Positions 51,502-60,812 of a DNA stretch of 64,000 nt are shown one piece after another; positions within the stretch are counted from its first letter, which is position 1, and every line of letters begins with the position of its first letter. The DNA is taken from positions 4,006 through 68,005 of the forward strand of contig JBBQWW010000009.1 in NCBI GenBank assembly GCA_038210245.1, written 5' to 3'. A program made the position numbers and the translations under genes. Origin of the DNA: Bog-756 sp038210245 (GTDB lineage: Bacteria > Actinomycetota > Acidimicrobiia > Acidimicrobiales > RAAP-2). Below the pieces are notes generated by a model. It had not been told where the DNA came from, did no database searches, and was given only the letters and a program-made list of their open reading frames with translations.

Positions 51502-51932
51502 CCGGCCTGCTCGGCACCGACGTCCCCTCCCTCGCCGACGGCCTGGGCGGGTTCCGGCTGATCCTGCACGTGCTCGCCGCCACCATCTGGGTGGGCGGGC
51601 AGTTCACCGTGGTGGGCCTGCTCCCTACGGTCCGCACGTTCGGCGAGGAGGCCCCCCGAGCGGTGGGTCGGGCCCTCGGGCGCCTGCTCTGGCCGGCCTA
51701 CGCCCTCCTGGTGGTCACCGGGTTCTGGAATATCGGTGCCCTCACCGTCAAGGACGCCTCGTCGGCCTGGAAGGCCGTGCTCATGGTCAAGATCGCCGTG
51801 GTGGTGGTGGCCGGGGTGGCCGTGTTCCTCCATCAGCGGGCCTCGAGCAGGCGGGCCACGGCCGTCTGGGGGGCCATCGGAGCCCTGGCCTCCGTGGCTG
51901 CCCTGGGCCTGGGAGTGTTTCTGGCGGGCTGA
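51498..51932 (+). CDS. Small four-helix membrane protein (CopD-like)
   Basis: The 144-residue product starts at GTG 51498, overlapping the crotonase stop as GTGA. Four hydrophobic segments are seen, the first being RLILHVLAATIWVGGQFTVV, with a His in the membrane (H-x6-W), as in the CopD/DUF-type heme or copper membrane proteins. ALLVVTGFWNIGAL and VLMVKIAVVVVAGVAVFLHQ follow, with another His. A redox or metal role in the membrane is possible. No specific family is certain. Confidence 0.75.
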   Translation: MTGLLGTDVPSLADGLGGFRLILHVLAATIWVGGQFTVVGLLPTVRTFGEEAPRAVGRALGRLLWPAYALLVVTGFWNIGALTVKDASSAWKAVLMVKIAVVVVAGVAVFLHQRASSRRATAVWGAIGALASVAALGLGVFLAG

Positions 51933-52017
51933 CCAGGACATCCGTCCAGAGCGCCGGCGCCGAAGACCCGGGAGCGCCCCGTGGCGCCGCTGCGCAGCGA
52001 ACCAGGTCGGACAGGTC

Positions 52018-52023
52018 TAACCT
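52018..52023 (+). promoter_or_regulatory. -10 box TAACCT upstream of tatA
   Basis: TAACCT lies ~44 bp before the GTG of tatA. AGAAGGAG gives a strong ribosome-binding site at 52051-52058, so this transcript has a normal leader. Confidence 0.45.
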
Positions 52024-52066
52024 GGATACCGCAGCCCCTAGGCAGCTCAGAGAAGGAGACACACCC

Positions 52067-52348
52067 GTGCACTTCGGCCCACCCTCAGAGATCTTCGGCG
52101 TAGACGGCATCATCATCCTGGTCGTCGTGGTACTGGTCCTGTTCGGATCCACTCAGATCCCCAAGCTGGCCCGCTCGCTGGGCTCGGCCCAGAAGGAGTT
52201 CAAGAAGGGGCTGGACGAGGGCTCCACCGACGACGGGAAGGGCAACGCCGCCGTGGTCCAGGCCACGCCGCCCGCCGCGGTCAGCCCGCCGGTGGCTCCT
52301 CCGGCCGTCCAGGTGAACGTCGAGGGCCAGCCGGGCTCGGCGTCCTGA
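52067..52348 (+). CDS. tatA: Sec-independent protein translocase TatA
   Basis: The 93-residue protein has the TatA layout: a short N-terminal helix (IIILVVVVLVLFGSTQIPKL) with the invariant FG, then an amphipathic helix LARSLGSAQKEFKKGL and a Pro/Ala-rich tail. TatA assembles the pore that exports folded twin-arginine proteins across the membrane. The GTG start follows GAAGGAGACACACCC. TatB and TatC are not nearby. Confidence 0.93.
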   Translation: MHFGPPSEIFGVDGIIILVVVVLVLFGSTQIPKLARSLGSAQKEFKKGLDEGSTDDGKGNAAVVQATPPAAVSPPVAPPAVQVNVEGQPGSAS

Positions 52349-52380
52349 CGACCCTCGCGGTCACCCGTCGCTAGGTCGTC

Positions 52381-53142
52381 ATGAGCGAGGGTCCCGCATC
52401 CGGCACGAATCCGCCGGCACCTACCACGACCGGGCGTCGTCGCTGGATCCCCTTCTGGGTGCTCCAGCTCACCGAACTGGTGGTGGCCTTCATCTTCGTG
52501 GACATCTCCGTCCACGTGTCCAACAGTGGCCTGATGGTGGCGGCGGCCATGGCCTTCGCCACCCTGGCCATCACCGCCCACGGCCCACTGGGGATCGTCC
52601 GGATCTGTCGTCCCCTGCTCCACCTGACCCTGTTGATCGCCGCCGCCGCCCTGGTGGCCGTAGCCCCCATCGTCCCGGCCCTGCGCCCGGACATCGAAGG
52701 GATCATCGTGGTGGAGTTCGGCGCCATCGGGCTCATCCGACTGGCTACCCTCACTGACATGCAACCGTCATCCCGCTCCCGCCGTGCGGTCGGATCCCTG
52801 AGGTCTGACCCCACCGTCATCGAGGCCACCGCCGTCGAGGCCACCCGCAACCCGGCCCGGCCCGGCCCGTCGGGCGAGGGCCCGTCCGACCCACCGTCGT
52901 CTACCGGGGCCGCCGCTCGCTGGGCCGGACGGGCCGCCGGGACCGCCTCGGCCTCGAGCCGCCGGGCCATGGCCAAGCACCGTCCCGTCGCTGAGGCCAA
53001 GGCGAAGAAGGCCATCCGGGGGGCCGGTCGACTCACCGGGAAGGTCACCTCACCGGCCCACGGCGCTCGGTCCGGGGCTCCGGACGACCTCCCGTCCGGC
53101 GGCGTGTCGGGCCCCCCTTCCGGCACCACGCCGGGCAGCTGA
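52381..53142 (+). CDS. Hypothetical membrane protein with Ser/Pro-rich tail
   Basis: The 253-residue protein has four hydrophobic segments between residues ~25 and 125 (WVLQLTELVVAFIFVDI, LMVAAAMAFATLAIT, LLHLTLLIAAAALVAVA, GIIVVEFGAIGLIRLA). The rest is a basic, Ala/Ser/Gly/Pro-rich cytoplasmic tail. I recognise no family. It lies between tatA and an MBL-fold gene, 3 bp from the latter. Confidence 0.65.
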   Translation: MSEGPASGTNPPAPTTTGRRRWIPFWVLQLTELVVAFIFVDISVHVSNSGLMVAAAMAFATLAITAHGPLGIVRICRPLLHLTLLIAAAALVAVAPIVPALRPDIEGIIVVEFGAIGLIRLATLTDMQPSSRSRRAVGSLRSDPTVIEATAVEATRNPARPGPSGEGPSDPPSSTGAAARWAGRAAGTASASSRRAMAKHRPVAEAKAKKAIRGAGRLTGKVTSPAHGARSGAPDDLPSGGVSGPPSGTTPGS

Positions 53143-53145
53143 CCG

Positions 53146-54504
53146 GTGGCCCAATCCGCCGGGCCGCCCACCTCGGCCGACGTGCTGGCTCTGGCCGACC
53201 GCCTCTGGAACGGTGAGGTCAGCACCGCCGACGTCCACCCTTTGCGCCCCGCCGCGGGTATGGCCGAGGTGGCCGACGGCGTGGGGTTCGTCCCGTCCTT
53301 CGCCAACGTCTCGGCGGTGAGCACCGACGACGGGCTCGTGCTGGTGGACACCGGGAGTGCGTTGATGGCCGCCGACATCCACACCACACTCCGCCGCTGG
53401 AACCCCGGTCGCCTGCACACGGCCATCTACTCCCACGGTCACATCGACCACGTGTTCGGTGTTCCGGTGTGGGCGGCGGAGTCGGCGGTGCAGGGCTGGC
53501 CCGACCCGGTGGTGGTGGCCCACGAGGACCTTCCTGCCCGCTTCGACCGGTACATCAGGACCGCCGGCTACAACGGCATCATCAACCGGCGGCAGTTCAA
53601 CATCGACTCCCTCCAGTGGCCCACCGAGTACCGCTATCCGGACCGTACCTACCGGGACCACCTCGACCTCGACATCGGCGGCACACGGGCCGAACTCCAT
53701 CACGCCAAGGGGGAGACGGACGACCACACCTGGACGTGGTTCCCCGAGTCGAAGGTGCTGTGCTGCGGCGACCTGTTCATCTGGGCGTCGCCCAACGCCG
53801 GGAACCCCCAGAAGGTCCAGCGCTATCCCCTGGAGTGGGCCGATGCCCTCCGCCAGATGCTGGCCCTCTACGACGGCCCGGCTGGTGCCGCCGCCGGTCC
53901 CGAGGTGCTCCTGCCCGGACACGGCTTTCCCGTGGTGGGGCGGGATCGTGTCACCCAGGTGCTCACCGACACGGCCGATCTCCTCGAGTCCCTGGTGAAC
54001 CAGACCCTGGCCCTCATGAACGGCGGAGCCAGGCTGGACGAGGTCATCCACACGGTGACCCCGCCAGCCCACCTGATGGAGCGCCCCTATCTGCAGCCGG
54101 TCTACGACGAGCCCGAGTTCGTGGTCCGCACCGTGTGGCGGCTCTACGGCGGATGGTGGGACGGCAATCCGGCCACCCTCAAGCCGGCCCCGGAGCGGGC
54201 CCTGGCCCTCGAACTGGCCGAACTGGCCGGGGGGGCAGGCGCCCTGGCCGACCGGGCGCTGGCGCTGCTAGGCCGCGGCGACCCCGGATCTGCCCCCGAG
54301 ACCGCCACGGAGACCGCCCTCCGGCTGGCTGGACACCTGGCCGAGCTGGCCTGGCTGGCCGCTCCCGACGATCCGGGGGTACAGGAGGTACGGCGCACCG
54401 TGTTCACCCAACGGGCCGACGCGGCGTCGTCCACCATGGCCAACGGGGTGTTCTCGTGGGCCGCACGGGAGTCCGGGGAGGGGCGGTCCCGGCCCGCCGG
54501 CTGA
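53146..54504 (+). CDS. MBL-fold metallohydrolase, alkylsulfatase-like
   Basis: The 452-residue protein has the metallo-beta-lactamase core: LVDTGSALMAADIH, SHGHIDHVFG (HxHxDH), a later HHAKGETDDHTWTW, CCGDLFIW and LLPGHGFPVVG, which supply the di-zinc ligands. The C-terminal ~150 residues form a helical region, as in alkyl-sulfatase dimerisation domains. A lipid- or xenobiotic-sulfate ester hydrolase is plausible; the substrate is unknown. It starts with GTG 53146. Confidence 0.9.
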   Translation: MAQSAGPPTSADVLALADRLWNGEVSTADVHPLRPAAGMAEVADGVGFVPSFANVSAVSTDDGLVLVDTGSALMAADIHTTLRRWNPGRLHTAIYSHGHIDHVFGVPVWAAESAVQGWPDPVVVAHEDLPARFDRYIRTAGYNGIINRRQFNIDSLQWPTEYRYPDRTYRDHLDLDIGGTRAELHHAKGETDDHTWTWFPESKVLCCGDLFIWASPNAGNPQKVQRYPLEWADALRQMLALYDGPAGAAAGPEVLLPGHGFPVVGRDRVTQVLTDTADLLESLVNQTLALMNGGARLDEVIHTVTPPAHLMERPYLQPVYDEPEFVVRTVWRLYGGWWDGNPATLKPAPERALALELAELAGGAGALADRALALLGRGDPGSAPETATETALRLAGHLAELAWLAAPDDPGVQEVRRTVFTQRADAASSTMANGVFSWAARESGEGRSRPAG

Positions 54505-54603
54505 ACGCCGGGCCCGGGTGGTCGTGGCCACCCTTCTGAACTGGGAGTTCGTGGCGCCCGAAACAAGTCGGATCTGAACTTCTACTTCCGGCTCCGTGCC
54601 CAC

Positions 54604-54609
54604 TAGTGT
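54604..54609 (+). promoter_or_regulatory. -10 box TAGTGT for leaderless ctaC transcript
   Basis: TAGTGT ends 7 nt before GTG 54617, so transcription should begin at the start codon. This supports 54617 over the in-frame GTG 54596. Confidence 0.5.
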
Positions 54610-54616
54610 CATCGCC

Positions 54617-55588
54617 GTGAACGCATTCACAACCCGGTCCCGACGTCCCGCACAGGGAGACCACCCGCCCGTGCCCACCACCGGATCCGGGAGCACCGGC
54701 CCGACCCCCAGGCGACACTGGGGCCACTGGGCCGCCGGCCTGGCCGTGGCCGCTCCCCTCGTCCTCGGCGGCTGTGACTTCTACCCCACCTACGGCGCCA
54801 GCCGGGGCGTGACCAAGCAGGGCCAGGACACCTTCAAGCTCTACTCGGGGATGATGACCATAGGCGTCATCGTGGGCGGCCTGGTCTGCCTCCTGATCCT
54901 CTGGACCATCTTCCGGTACCGGAGGCGCTCCGACGAGATGCCCCGTCAATTCAACGAGAGCATCCCCCTCGAGGTCATCTACACGATGGTACCGATCCTG
55001 ATCGTGGCCGTCCTCTTCCTGTTCACCGTGCTCACGGAGAACAACGTCGACGCCACGGTGTCACCGAGCGCCAGGTTTACCTCGACCGGGACCCCGGTGG
55101 TGCAGGTCCGGGTGACCGCCTTCCAGTGGGGCTGGCGCTTCGACTATCCCGGACTCAATGTCGGCGTGGCCGGCGAGACCACCAACGGCCCCAACAACCA
55201 CGGACCCCAGATGGTGGTGCCGGTCGGCCAGACCGTGCAGATCACCCTGGTGTCCGAAGATGTCATCCACGGCTTCTACCTGCGGGACTTCAACTTCAGC
55301 CGGTACGCCCTGCCCGGGGTGACCAACTACTTTGACTTCAATGTGCTCCACGCCGGCACCTACGACGGGCAGTGCACCCAGATCTGCGGGCTCTACCACT
55401 CCGAGATGCTGTTCAGCGTGCGGGCGGTGAGCCCGTTGGCCTTCCACGCCTGGGCCAGCGCCCAGGTAGCGTCGGGCCACACCCTGCAGCGGAGCGGCAC
55501 GTCGGCTTCCAACATCCCGCCCAGGGACACCACCGTCTACCCCTCTGATGCACTTCCCTCGCCCTCCTCGGCCAAAGGATCCGCATGA
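54617..55588 (+). CDS. ctaC: Cytochrome c oxidase subunit II
   Basis: The 323-residue precursor has a long N-terminal segment ending in the lipobox LVLGGC (Cys53), so the mature protein is probably a lipoprotein. Two transmembrane helices follow (GVIVGGLVCLLILWTIF, VIYTMVPILIVAVLFLFTV). The periplasmic cupredoxin domain has QWGWRFDYPG and the CuA ligands in CTQICGLYHSEM. Subunit II accepts electrons from cytochrome c. ctaC, ctaD and ctaF overlap at their ends and form one operon. Confidence 0.96.
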   Translation: MNAFTTRSRRPAQGDHPPVPTTGSGSTGPTPRRHWGHWAAGLAVAAPLVLGGCDFYPTYGASRGVTKQGQDTFKLYSGMMTIGVIVGGLVCLLILWTIFRYRRRSDEMPRQFNESIPLEVIYTMVPILIVAVLFLFTVLTENNVDATVSPSARFTSTGTPVVQVRVTAFQWGWRFDYPGLNVGVAGETTNGPNNHGPQMVVPVGQTVQITLVSEDVIHGFYLRDFNFSRYALPGVTNYFDFNVLHAGTYDGQCTQICGLYHSEMLFSVRAVSPLAFHAWASAQVASGHTLQRSGTSASNIPPRDTTVYPSDALPSPSSAKGSA

Positions 55589-57354
55589 CCACCACCATCG
55601 AGCCACCTGACCTGGTCACCCCCGAAGAGCCCAGAGGCCCCGACGGTCACACCCCGGGCCTCGACCACGAGCACGGGGACCACGACCACCACCAGGGCCC
55701 GACCGGACTGCTCAACTGGCTGACCTCCACCGACCACAAAGTGATCGGCAAGAGCTACATGATCACCTCGCTGGTGATCTTCTTCATCGCCGGCATCATG
55801 GCCCTGGTCCTCCGGACCCAGCTGGCCGATCCCACCTCGTCACTGGTCTCGTTCCAGACCTACAACGAGCTGTTCACCATGCACGGCAGCCTGATGCTCT
55901 ACCTGTTCGCCGGACCGTTCGCTTTCGGTGGCCTGGCCAACTTCATCGTGCCGCTCCAGGTGGGCGCCCCCGACATGGCCTTCCCCCGCCTCAACGCCCT
56001 CTCCTACTGGCTGTACCTGAGCGGGTCCATCGTGATGCTGTCGGGCTTTCTGGTGGCCGGCGGAGCGGCCAGCTACGGATGGGTGGCCTACGCACCACTG
56101 TCCAACGCCATCAACTCCCCGGGCGCCGGCGCCGACCTGTGGCTGATGGCCCTGGGCCTCACCGGGTTCTCGGCCATCTTCACCGGGGTGAATCTGGCCG
56201 CCACCATCTTCTACCTAAGGGCCCCGGGCATGACCATGTTCCGGGTGCCCATCTTCTCGTGGAACATGCTGGTGACCGGCATCCTGATCCTCATCGCCTT
56301 CCCCGTGCTGTTCGGAGCGGTGGTCATGCTGTTCTGCGACCGCCACTTCGGCACCCATATCTTCACCGTGCAGGGCGGCGGGGTGCCCGTACTGTGGCAG
56401 CACCTGTTCTGGTTCTTCGGGCACCCGGAGGTGTACATCCTGGCCCTGCCCTTCTTCGGCATAGTCACCGACATCATCCCGGTGTTCTCCCGCAAGCCCC
56501 TGTTCGGCTACAAGGGCATGGTCTTCGCCACCATGTCCATCGCCGCTCTGTCCACCGGGGTGTGGGCTCACCATATGTTCACTACGGGCGTGGTGCTGCT
56601 GCCCTTCTTCTCCCTGCTCTCCTACCTGATCGCTGTGCCCACCGGCATCAAGTTCTTCAACTGGATCGGGACGATGTGGGGCGGCCAGCTGAGCTTCCAG
56701 ACCCCGATGCTCTTCTCCATCGGCTTTCTTTTCGCCTTCCTGATGGGTGGCGTGACCGGGGTGCTCCTGGCTTCGCCGCCGGTGGACTTCATGACCCATG
56801 ACACCTACTACGTGGTGGCCCACTTCCACCAGGTGCTCATCGGCACCACGGTGTTCGGCGGGTTTGCCGGGTTCTACTTCTGGTATCCGAAGATGTTCGG
56901 CCGCATGCTCAACGAACGACTGGGCAAACTTCACTTCTGGGGTCTGTTCATCGGATTCTGGGTGACCTTCATGCCCCAGTACCTGGTGGGCCTGTACGGG
57001 ATGCCCCGCCGGGTGGCCGACTACCTGCCCTCCAACGGATGGACCACCCTCAACGTGATCTCGACGGTGGGGGCTTTCATCATCGCGGTCTCGTTCCTCT
57101 TCTTCCTGGCCAACCTGTGGATCTCGTGGCGCAAGCCGATCCCGGCCGGGGACAATCCGTGGGACGGCCACGCCCTGGAGTGGTTCACCTCGTCACCGCC
57201 GCCGCACCACAACTACACCCACCTTCCCCCCATCCGGTCGGAACGGCCGACGTGGGACGCCAACCACCCTGAGCACCGCACCATCCACCGGCCGCCGAAG
57301 CACCGCCCGGCCGCCCCGGCGGACGAGGCCGAGACCGTGGGAGCCAGCTCGTGA
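55585..57354 (+). CDS. ctaD: Cytochrome c oxidase subunit I
   Basis: The 589-residue heme-copper oxidase subunit has ~12 transmembrane helices. FWFFGHPEVYIL holds the CuB His and crosslinked Tyr, HHMF the next His pair, and VAHFHQVL the heme His ligands. ITMHGSLM-like TMHGSLM is in helix II. An N-terminal His-rich extension (residues 15-35) is extra. The ATG overlaps the ctaC stop. It catalyses oxygen reduction with proton pumping. Confidence 0.97.
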   Translation: MTTTIEPPDLVTPEEPRGPDGHTPGLDHEHGDHDHHQGPTGLLNWLTSTDHKVIGKSYMITSLVIFFIAGIMALVLRTQLADPTSSLVSFQTYNELFTMHGSLMLYLFAGPFAFGGLANFIVPLQVGAPDMAFPRLNALSYWLYLSGSIVMLSGFLVAGGAASYGWVAYAPLSNAINSPGAGADLWLMALGLTGFSAIFTGVNLAATIFYLRAPGMTMFRVPIFSWNMLVTGILILIAFPVLFGAVVMLFCDRHFGTHIFTVQGGGVPVLWQHLFWFFGHPEVYILALPFFGIVTDIIPVFSRKPLFGYKGMVFATMSIAALSTGVWAHHMFTTGVVLLPFFSLLSYLIAVPTGIKFFNWIGTMWGGQLSFQTPMLFSIGFLFAFLMGGVTGVLLASPPVDFMTHDTYYVVAHFHQVLIGTTVFGGFAGFYFWYPKMFGRMLNERLGKLHFWGLFIGFWVTFMPQYLVGLYGMPRRVADYLPSNGWTTLNVISTVGAFIIAVSFLFFLANLWISWRKPIPAGDNPWDGHALEWFTSSPPPHHNYTHLPPIRSERPTWDANHPEHRTIHRPPKHRPAAPADEAETVGASS

Positions 57355-57743
57355 GGGTCGACGGGTGGTTCCTGGCCGCCATCGGCGTGTTCTTCGGCGT
57401 CATCGGGATCGTCTACTGGTTCACCAGCTACGAGGATGCCGGCTTCCTGATGCTGATGGGCGCAATGCTGCTGGGCATCCTCCCCGGCTCGTACTACCTG
57501 TGGTGGTCGTTCAAGATGAAGCCGCAGCCCGACGACGACCCCAACGCCGAGATGTCCGAGGGGGCGGGAACCATCGACTCCTTCCCGGGCTCCAGCATCT
57601 GGCCGTTCGTCCTGGGCATGGGGGCCATGTTCACCGTGCTGACCTTCGTGTTCGGTCTCTGGCTGGCCCCGATCGGCGGTGCCCTGATCCTGTCGGCGGC
57701 CATCGGGGGCACCATGGAGAGCCGTCGCGGCGGGGCCGTCTGA
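57351..57743 (+). CDS. ctaF: Cytochrome c oxidase subunit IV (actinobacterial type)
   Basis: The 130-residue protein has four hydrophobic helices and the segment YWFTSYEDAGFLMLMGAMLLG characteristic of actinobacterial subunit IV. It begins at a GTG overlapping the ctaD stop. ctaE is not in the window; in related genomes it is usually next to qcrC. Confidence 0.93.
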   Translation: MRVDGWFLAAIGVFFGVIGIVYWFTSYEDAGFLMLMGAMLLGILPGSYYLWWSFKMKPQPDDDPNAEMSEGAGTIDSFPGSSIWPFVLGMGAMFTVLTFVFGLWLAPIGGALILSAAIGGTMESRRGGAV

Positions 57744-57755
57744 ACGGTCCTCCCC

Positions 57756-57776
57756 GGTCGGCCCGTTGGGCCGGCC
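57756..57776. terminator. GC-rich hairpin between convergent ctaF and degV genes
   Basis: GGTCGGCCC-GTT-GGGCCGGCC forms a 9-bp stem with one mismatch and a 3-nt loop. Its place between converging stops suits a bidirectional terminator, although no T-tract follows. Confidence 0.5.
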
Positions 57777-57835
57777 TGAGCCCCATTCCGGCCCCCCCGG
57801 CCGACCTCGGGGCTGACCGGAGCCTGGCTACGGGG

Positions 57836-58678
57836 CTAGCCGGCGTCGACCCACGTCACCCCGATGATCCCAGCCCCACCGTGGGAGCCGATGACCGCAC
57901 CCAGCTCCCCGACCCGGATGGCGGTACGGGGAAAGCGGGAGGCGATCAGGCCGAGGAACTGATCGAGATCGGACGCTCCCCCGTGCATCACGGCCACCAG
58001 CTCGATGTCGCCGGCCCCGAGGAGGCGTTCGGCCAAGAGCTGGAGGACCTTGGTCCGGGTCCGGGCCCGACCGGCCTCGGACACCACTCCCCCGGTGACG
58101 TCGATGAGGGGCTTGATGGACAGTACCGACGCCATCAGGGCCTTGGCCCCGCCGATCCGGCCACCCTTCTTCAGGTTCTCCAACGTGTTGAGGGCAGCCA
58201 GGACGTGGGTCCGGTCCACCAGCCGGTGGACCCGGTCGAGCACGGCATCCACATCGGCGCCGTCCCGGGCCCGTCGGGCCGCCTCCAACACCATGGTGCC
58301 CAACCCGCTCGAGACCGACTTGCTGTCGACCACGTGCACCGGCACCCGGCCGTCGAAGCCGGCCGCCGCCGTGAGCGCCGACTGGGCGGTGTTGGACAGG
58401 TCGCCGGAGATGGTGACGCACACCACCGCCTCGGCACCGGCCTCCTCGGCCCTCCGGAAGGCCCCGGCGAAGGCCCCGGGCGACGGGCAGGCCGTCTGGG
58501 GCAGCTCCTCCTCGGTGGCCATCCGGGCGTAGAACTCCTCGACGCTCAGATTCTTCCGGTCGGTGAACTCCTCGTCCCCGAACCGGATGGTGAGGGGCAC
58601 GATCTCGACGTCGTAGGGCTCGATCTCGTCGGCGACCAGGTCACTCGAGCTGTCGGTCACTAGGAAGACGCCAGGCAT
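57836..58678 (-). CDS. DegV-family fatty-acid-binding protein
   Basis: The 280-residue protein begins with FLVTDSSSDL, the DegV signature, followed by VPLTIRFGDEEFTD, QTACPSPGAFAGAFR, VVCVTISGDLSNTAQ and VVDSKSVSSGLGTMVLEAA. GGRIGGAKALMASVLSIKPLI is a conserved later block. Family members bind fatty acids, and in some bacteria they partner with a fatty-acid kinase. No kinase gene is adjacent. Confidence 0.93.
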   Translation of the reverse strand: MPGVFLVTDSSSDLVADEIEPYDVEIVPLTIRFGDEEFTDRKNLSVEEFYARMATEEELPQTACPSPGAFAGAFRRAEEAGAEAVVCVTISGDLSNTAQSALTAAAGFDGRVPVHVVDSKSVSSGLGTMVLEAARRARDGADVDAVLDRVHRLVDRTHVLAALNTLENLKKGGRIGGAKALMASVLSIKPLIDVTGGVVSEAGRARTRTKVLQLLAERLLGAGDIELVAVMHGGASDLDQFLGLIASRFPRTAIRVGELGAVIGSHGGAGIIGVTWVDAG

Positions 58679-58811
58679 GAGTAGATGCTCCTCGCACGTA
58701 GAGGCCCGGGGAGCTCCGCCCCTGGGTTCGGACCCACAAAATCTGACACCGCTGGAGCGTCCACGCCAATCGGACGGCCGGAGGCGATTGACCCTACCGC
58801 AGGGCCTCCCC

Positions 58812-58835
58812 TACAGTCTTCCCCTGATGAAGGGG
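58812..58835 (+). promoter_or_regulatory. -10 box and short leader hairpin of glycosyltransferase-like gene
   Basis: TACAGT (58812-58817) fits the -10 consensus. CCCCT-GATGA-AGGGG (58821-58835) can fold into a stem-loop at the 5' end of the mRNA, ~46 bp before the GTG at 58882. No downstream ribosome-binding site is clear. Confidence 0.4.
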
Positions 58836-58881
58836 TACGGGGTCCGCGGTCTCACCCCGTTCTCCCCCTGCCCCTGATTCC

Positions 58882-60777
58882 GTGTCGATCGTCGACCAGG
58901 CTCCGGCCACCGCTCCCGAGGTGCCCCGACGGGACCAGCCGGCCCACCGAGCCGATCGCCGCCGGCGGTGGCCCGCCGTGGCCGCAGCCGTGGCCGTCAC
59001 CCTGGTGGCCCTGGCTCCCATCATCTGCGTCCTGCTCCAGCGATGGGGCCGCGTCTACATACCCGTCGGCGACCAGGCCATCTTGGACCTCCGGGTGCGG
59101 GACGTCTGGACCTTCTCGTCCGACACCCCCCTGACCGGGCCCTACAGCCGGTTCGGATGGAACCACCCCGGACCCACCATGTACTACCTGGTGGCCCTGT
59201 TCTCGGGGGTGGCCGGCCAACCGGCCTGGGCGTCCCTCGTCGGCAACGTGCTGCTGCAGGGCGTGGCCGTGGTGTGGACCGCCCGGCTGTCGTGGAAGTC
59301 GGGGGGGCTCCGGTGGATGATCCCCTGGCTGGCCGTCATCACCCTGTCCTACTGGGCCACCGGGCCGTGGATCTTCCAGCAGCTGTGGAACCCCTACCTA
59401 CCCTTCCCGTTCTTCACCCTCCTCCTCCTGCAGGCCTGGGTGGTGGGCTCGGGGGACGGGAGGCGACTGGTGGGCATGGCCTTCGTCGGATCGTTCCTGG
59501 TCCAGACCCACGTGGGCTACGCCCTGCCGGTGGTGGCCGTCACCCTGTGGGCCGTGGCCCGGCTGCTGGTGGCCGAGCACCGGTCCGATCGGAGCGCCCG
59601 ACGCTGGTCGCTGTGGTGGCCGCCCCTGCTGGTCCTGGCCGGGCTGTGGTTCGTCCCCCTGGTGGTCGACACCGTCCGGCACTGGCCGGGCAACACCGTC
59701 CGGCTCGTCCAGTTCTACCTCGGTCTGGGCCCCGACCCGCACCTCCCCTACCTGGGCCTCCACCACGCCCTCGGCTATCTGGGCACCGAGTTCCGCTGGC
59801 GGCCCCCGTGGCTCGGCGGGCCCGATCCCGTGGACCGGTTCAGCGCCCTGACCTCGCCCTCGTCCCTGGCCTGGCTGGCGGTCCCGGTGGTCCTCATCGG
59901 AGCCAGTTGGGGGCTGGCCCGCTGGCGGCGCCGTCCCGAGCTGACCGCCCTGGCCGAGCTGCTGGCCGTGGCCGTGGTGGCCGGGGCGCTGACCTTGGCC
60001 GTGCTCACCGGGCCGGCCTTTCCCTACCTCTTCTTCTGGCGCATCCCCATCGGAAGCGCCACCGTGGTGCTGAGCGTGGTGGTGCTGGTGGAGACGCTGC
60101 CGGGAAGGGGCCGACGGGCCACGGTCATCGTGGGCTGCGTCCTGGCCGCCATCACCGCCCTGGCCTCGGTCAGCTTCACCCGGACGGTGGCGGCCGCCAA
60201 TGGACCGGTGGCCCCCATGGAGCCGTCGGCGGCATCCATCCTCGGCCAGCTGCAACGGGAGGGCCAGCCCCACGGACCGGTGTTGGTGCGCTTCTCCGGC
60301 TCTCCCCTGGGTGGGCTCCATGCCGCCGTGGTCGACCAGTTGGCCCGCCAGGGAAGGCCCGTCTACGTGGACCGGGGCCTGGGCTACCAGTTCGGGTACA
60401 CCCGGACAGCGGTACCGGCCGACGTCGGGGAGGTCTGGTACGTCACCGAGGAGAGCGAGCTCTACAGCCTCATCTCCCGGGCCCCGGGCGCCCAGGTGCT
60501 GGCCGTGACCCATCCCCTGCCCCCGGGCCCACAGGCCGAGCTGGTGGCCCTCCAGCGCAAGCTCTCGGACCAGATGACCGCGGCCGGCCACGCCGACGAC
60601 GTGGGCTACCTGTTCAGCGAGTACGTGGTCACCGCCCTGTCCGGGATCCCCGGACTGTCCCGGGCCGACCTCGAACGACTGCAGGCCCTCAACACGGTCG
60701 TGGTCGACCACACCTGCCTGTGCTCGGTCATCGCCTTCCCCTCCGACCGGATCCCGTCCTTCCTCACGTCCAAGTAG
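58882..60777 (+). CDS. Polytopic membrane protein, glycosyltransferase-39-like
   Basis: The 631-residue protein has ~10-11 transmembrane segments in residues 30-430 and a C-terminal soluble domain (~430-631). The first external loop holds GDQAILDLRVRDVW and GWNHPGPTMYYL, a pattern resembling the acidic catalytic loop of lipid-linked glycosyltransferases of the GT39/PMT superfamily. It may modify the cell envelope. The closest subfamily cannot be given from motifs. It has its own promoter. Confidence 0.72.
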   Translation: MSIVDQAPATAPEVPRRDQPAHRADRRRRWPAVAAAVAVTLVALAPIICVLLQRWGRVYIPVGDQAILDLRVRDVWTFSSDTPLTGPYSRFGWNHPGPTMYYLVALFSGVAGQPAWASLVGNVLLQGVAVVWTARLSWKSGGLRWMIPWLAVITLSYWATGPWIFQQLWNPYLPFPFFTLLLLQAWVVGSGDGRRLVGMAFVGSFLVQTHVGYALPVVAVTLWAVARLLVAEHRSDRSARRWSLWWPPLLVLAGLWFVPLVVDTVRHWPGNTVRLVQFYLGLGPDPHLPYLGLHHALGYLGTEFRWRPPWLGGPDPVDRFSALTSPSSLAWLAVPVVLIGASWGLARWRRRPELTALAELLAVAVVAGALTLAVLTGPAFPYLFFWRIPIGSATVVLSVVVLVETLPGRGRRATVIVGCVLAAITALASVSFTRTVAAANGPVAPMEPSAASILGQLQREGQPHGPVLVRFSGSPLGGLHAAVVDQLARQGRPVYVDRGLGYQFGYTRTAVPADVGEVWYVTEESELYSLISRAPGAQVLAVTHPLPPGPQAELVALQRKLSDQMTAAGHADDVGYLFSEYVVTALSGIPGLSRADLERLQALNTVVVDHTCLCSVIAFPSDRIPSFLTSK

Positions 60778-60812
60778 GGCCGGGGCCCACCCCCGGCCGG
60801 GACGAGGCCACG

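Noticed and set aside
58741..58755. ATCTGACACCGCTGGAG region as a sixth copy of the shared operator
   Set aside because: Only the left half matches; the right half is not complementary.
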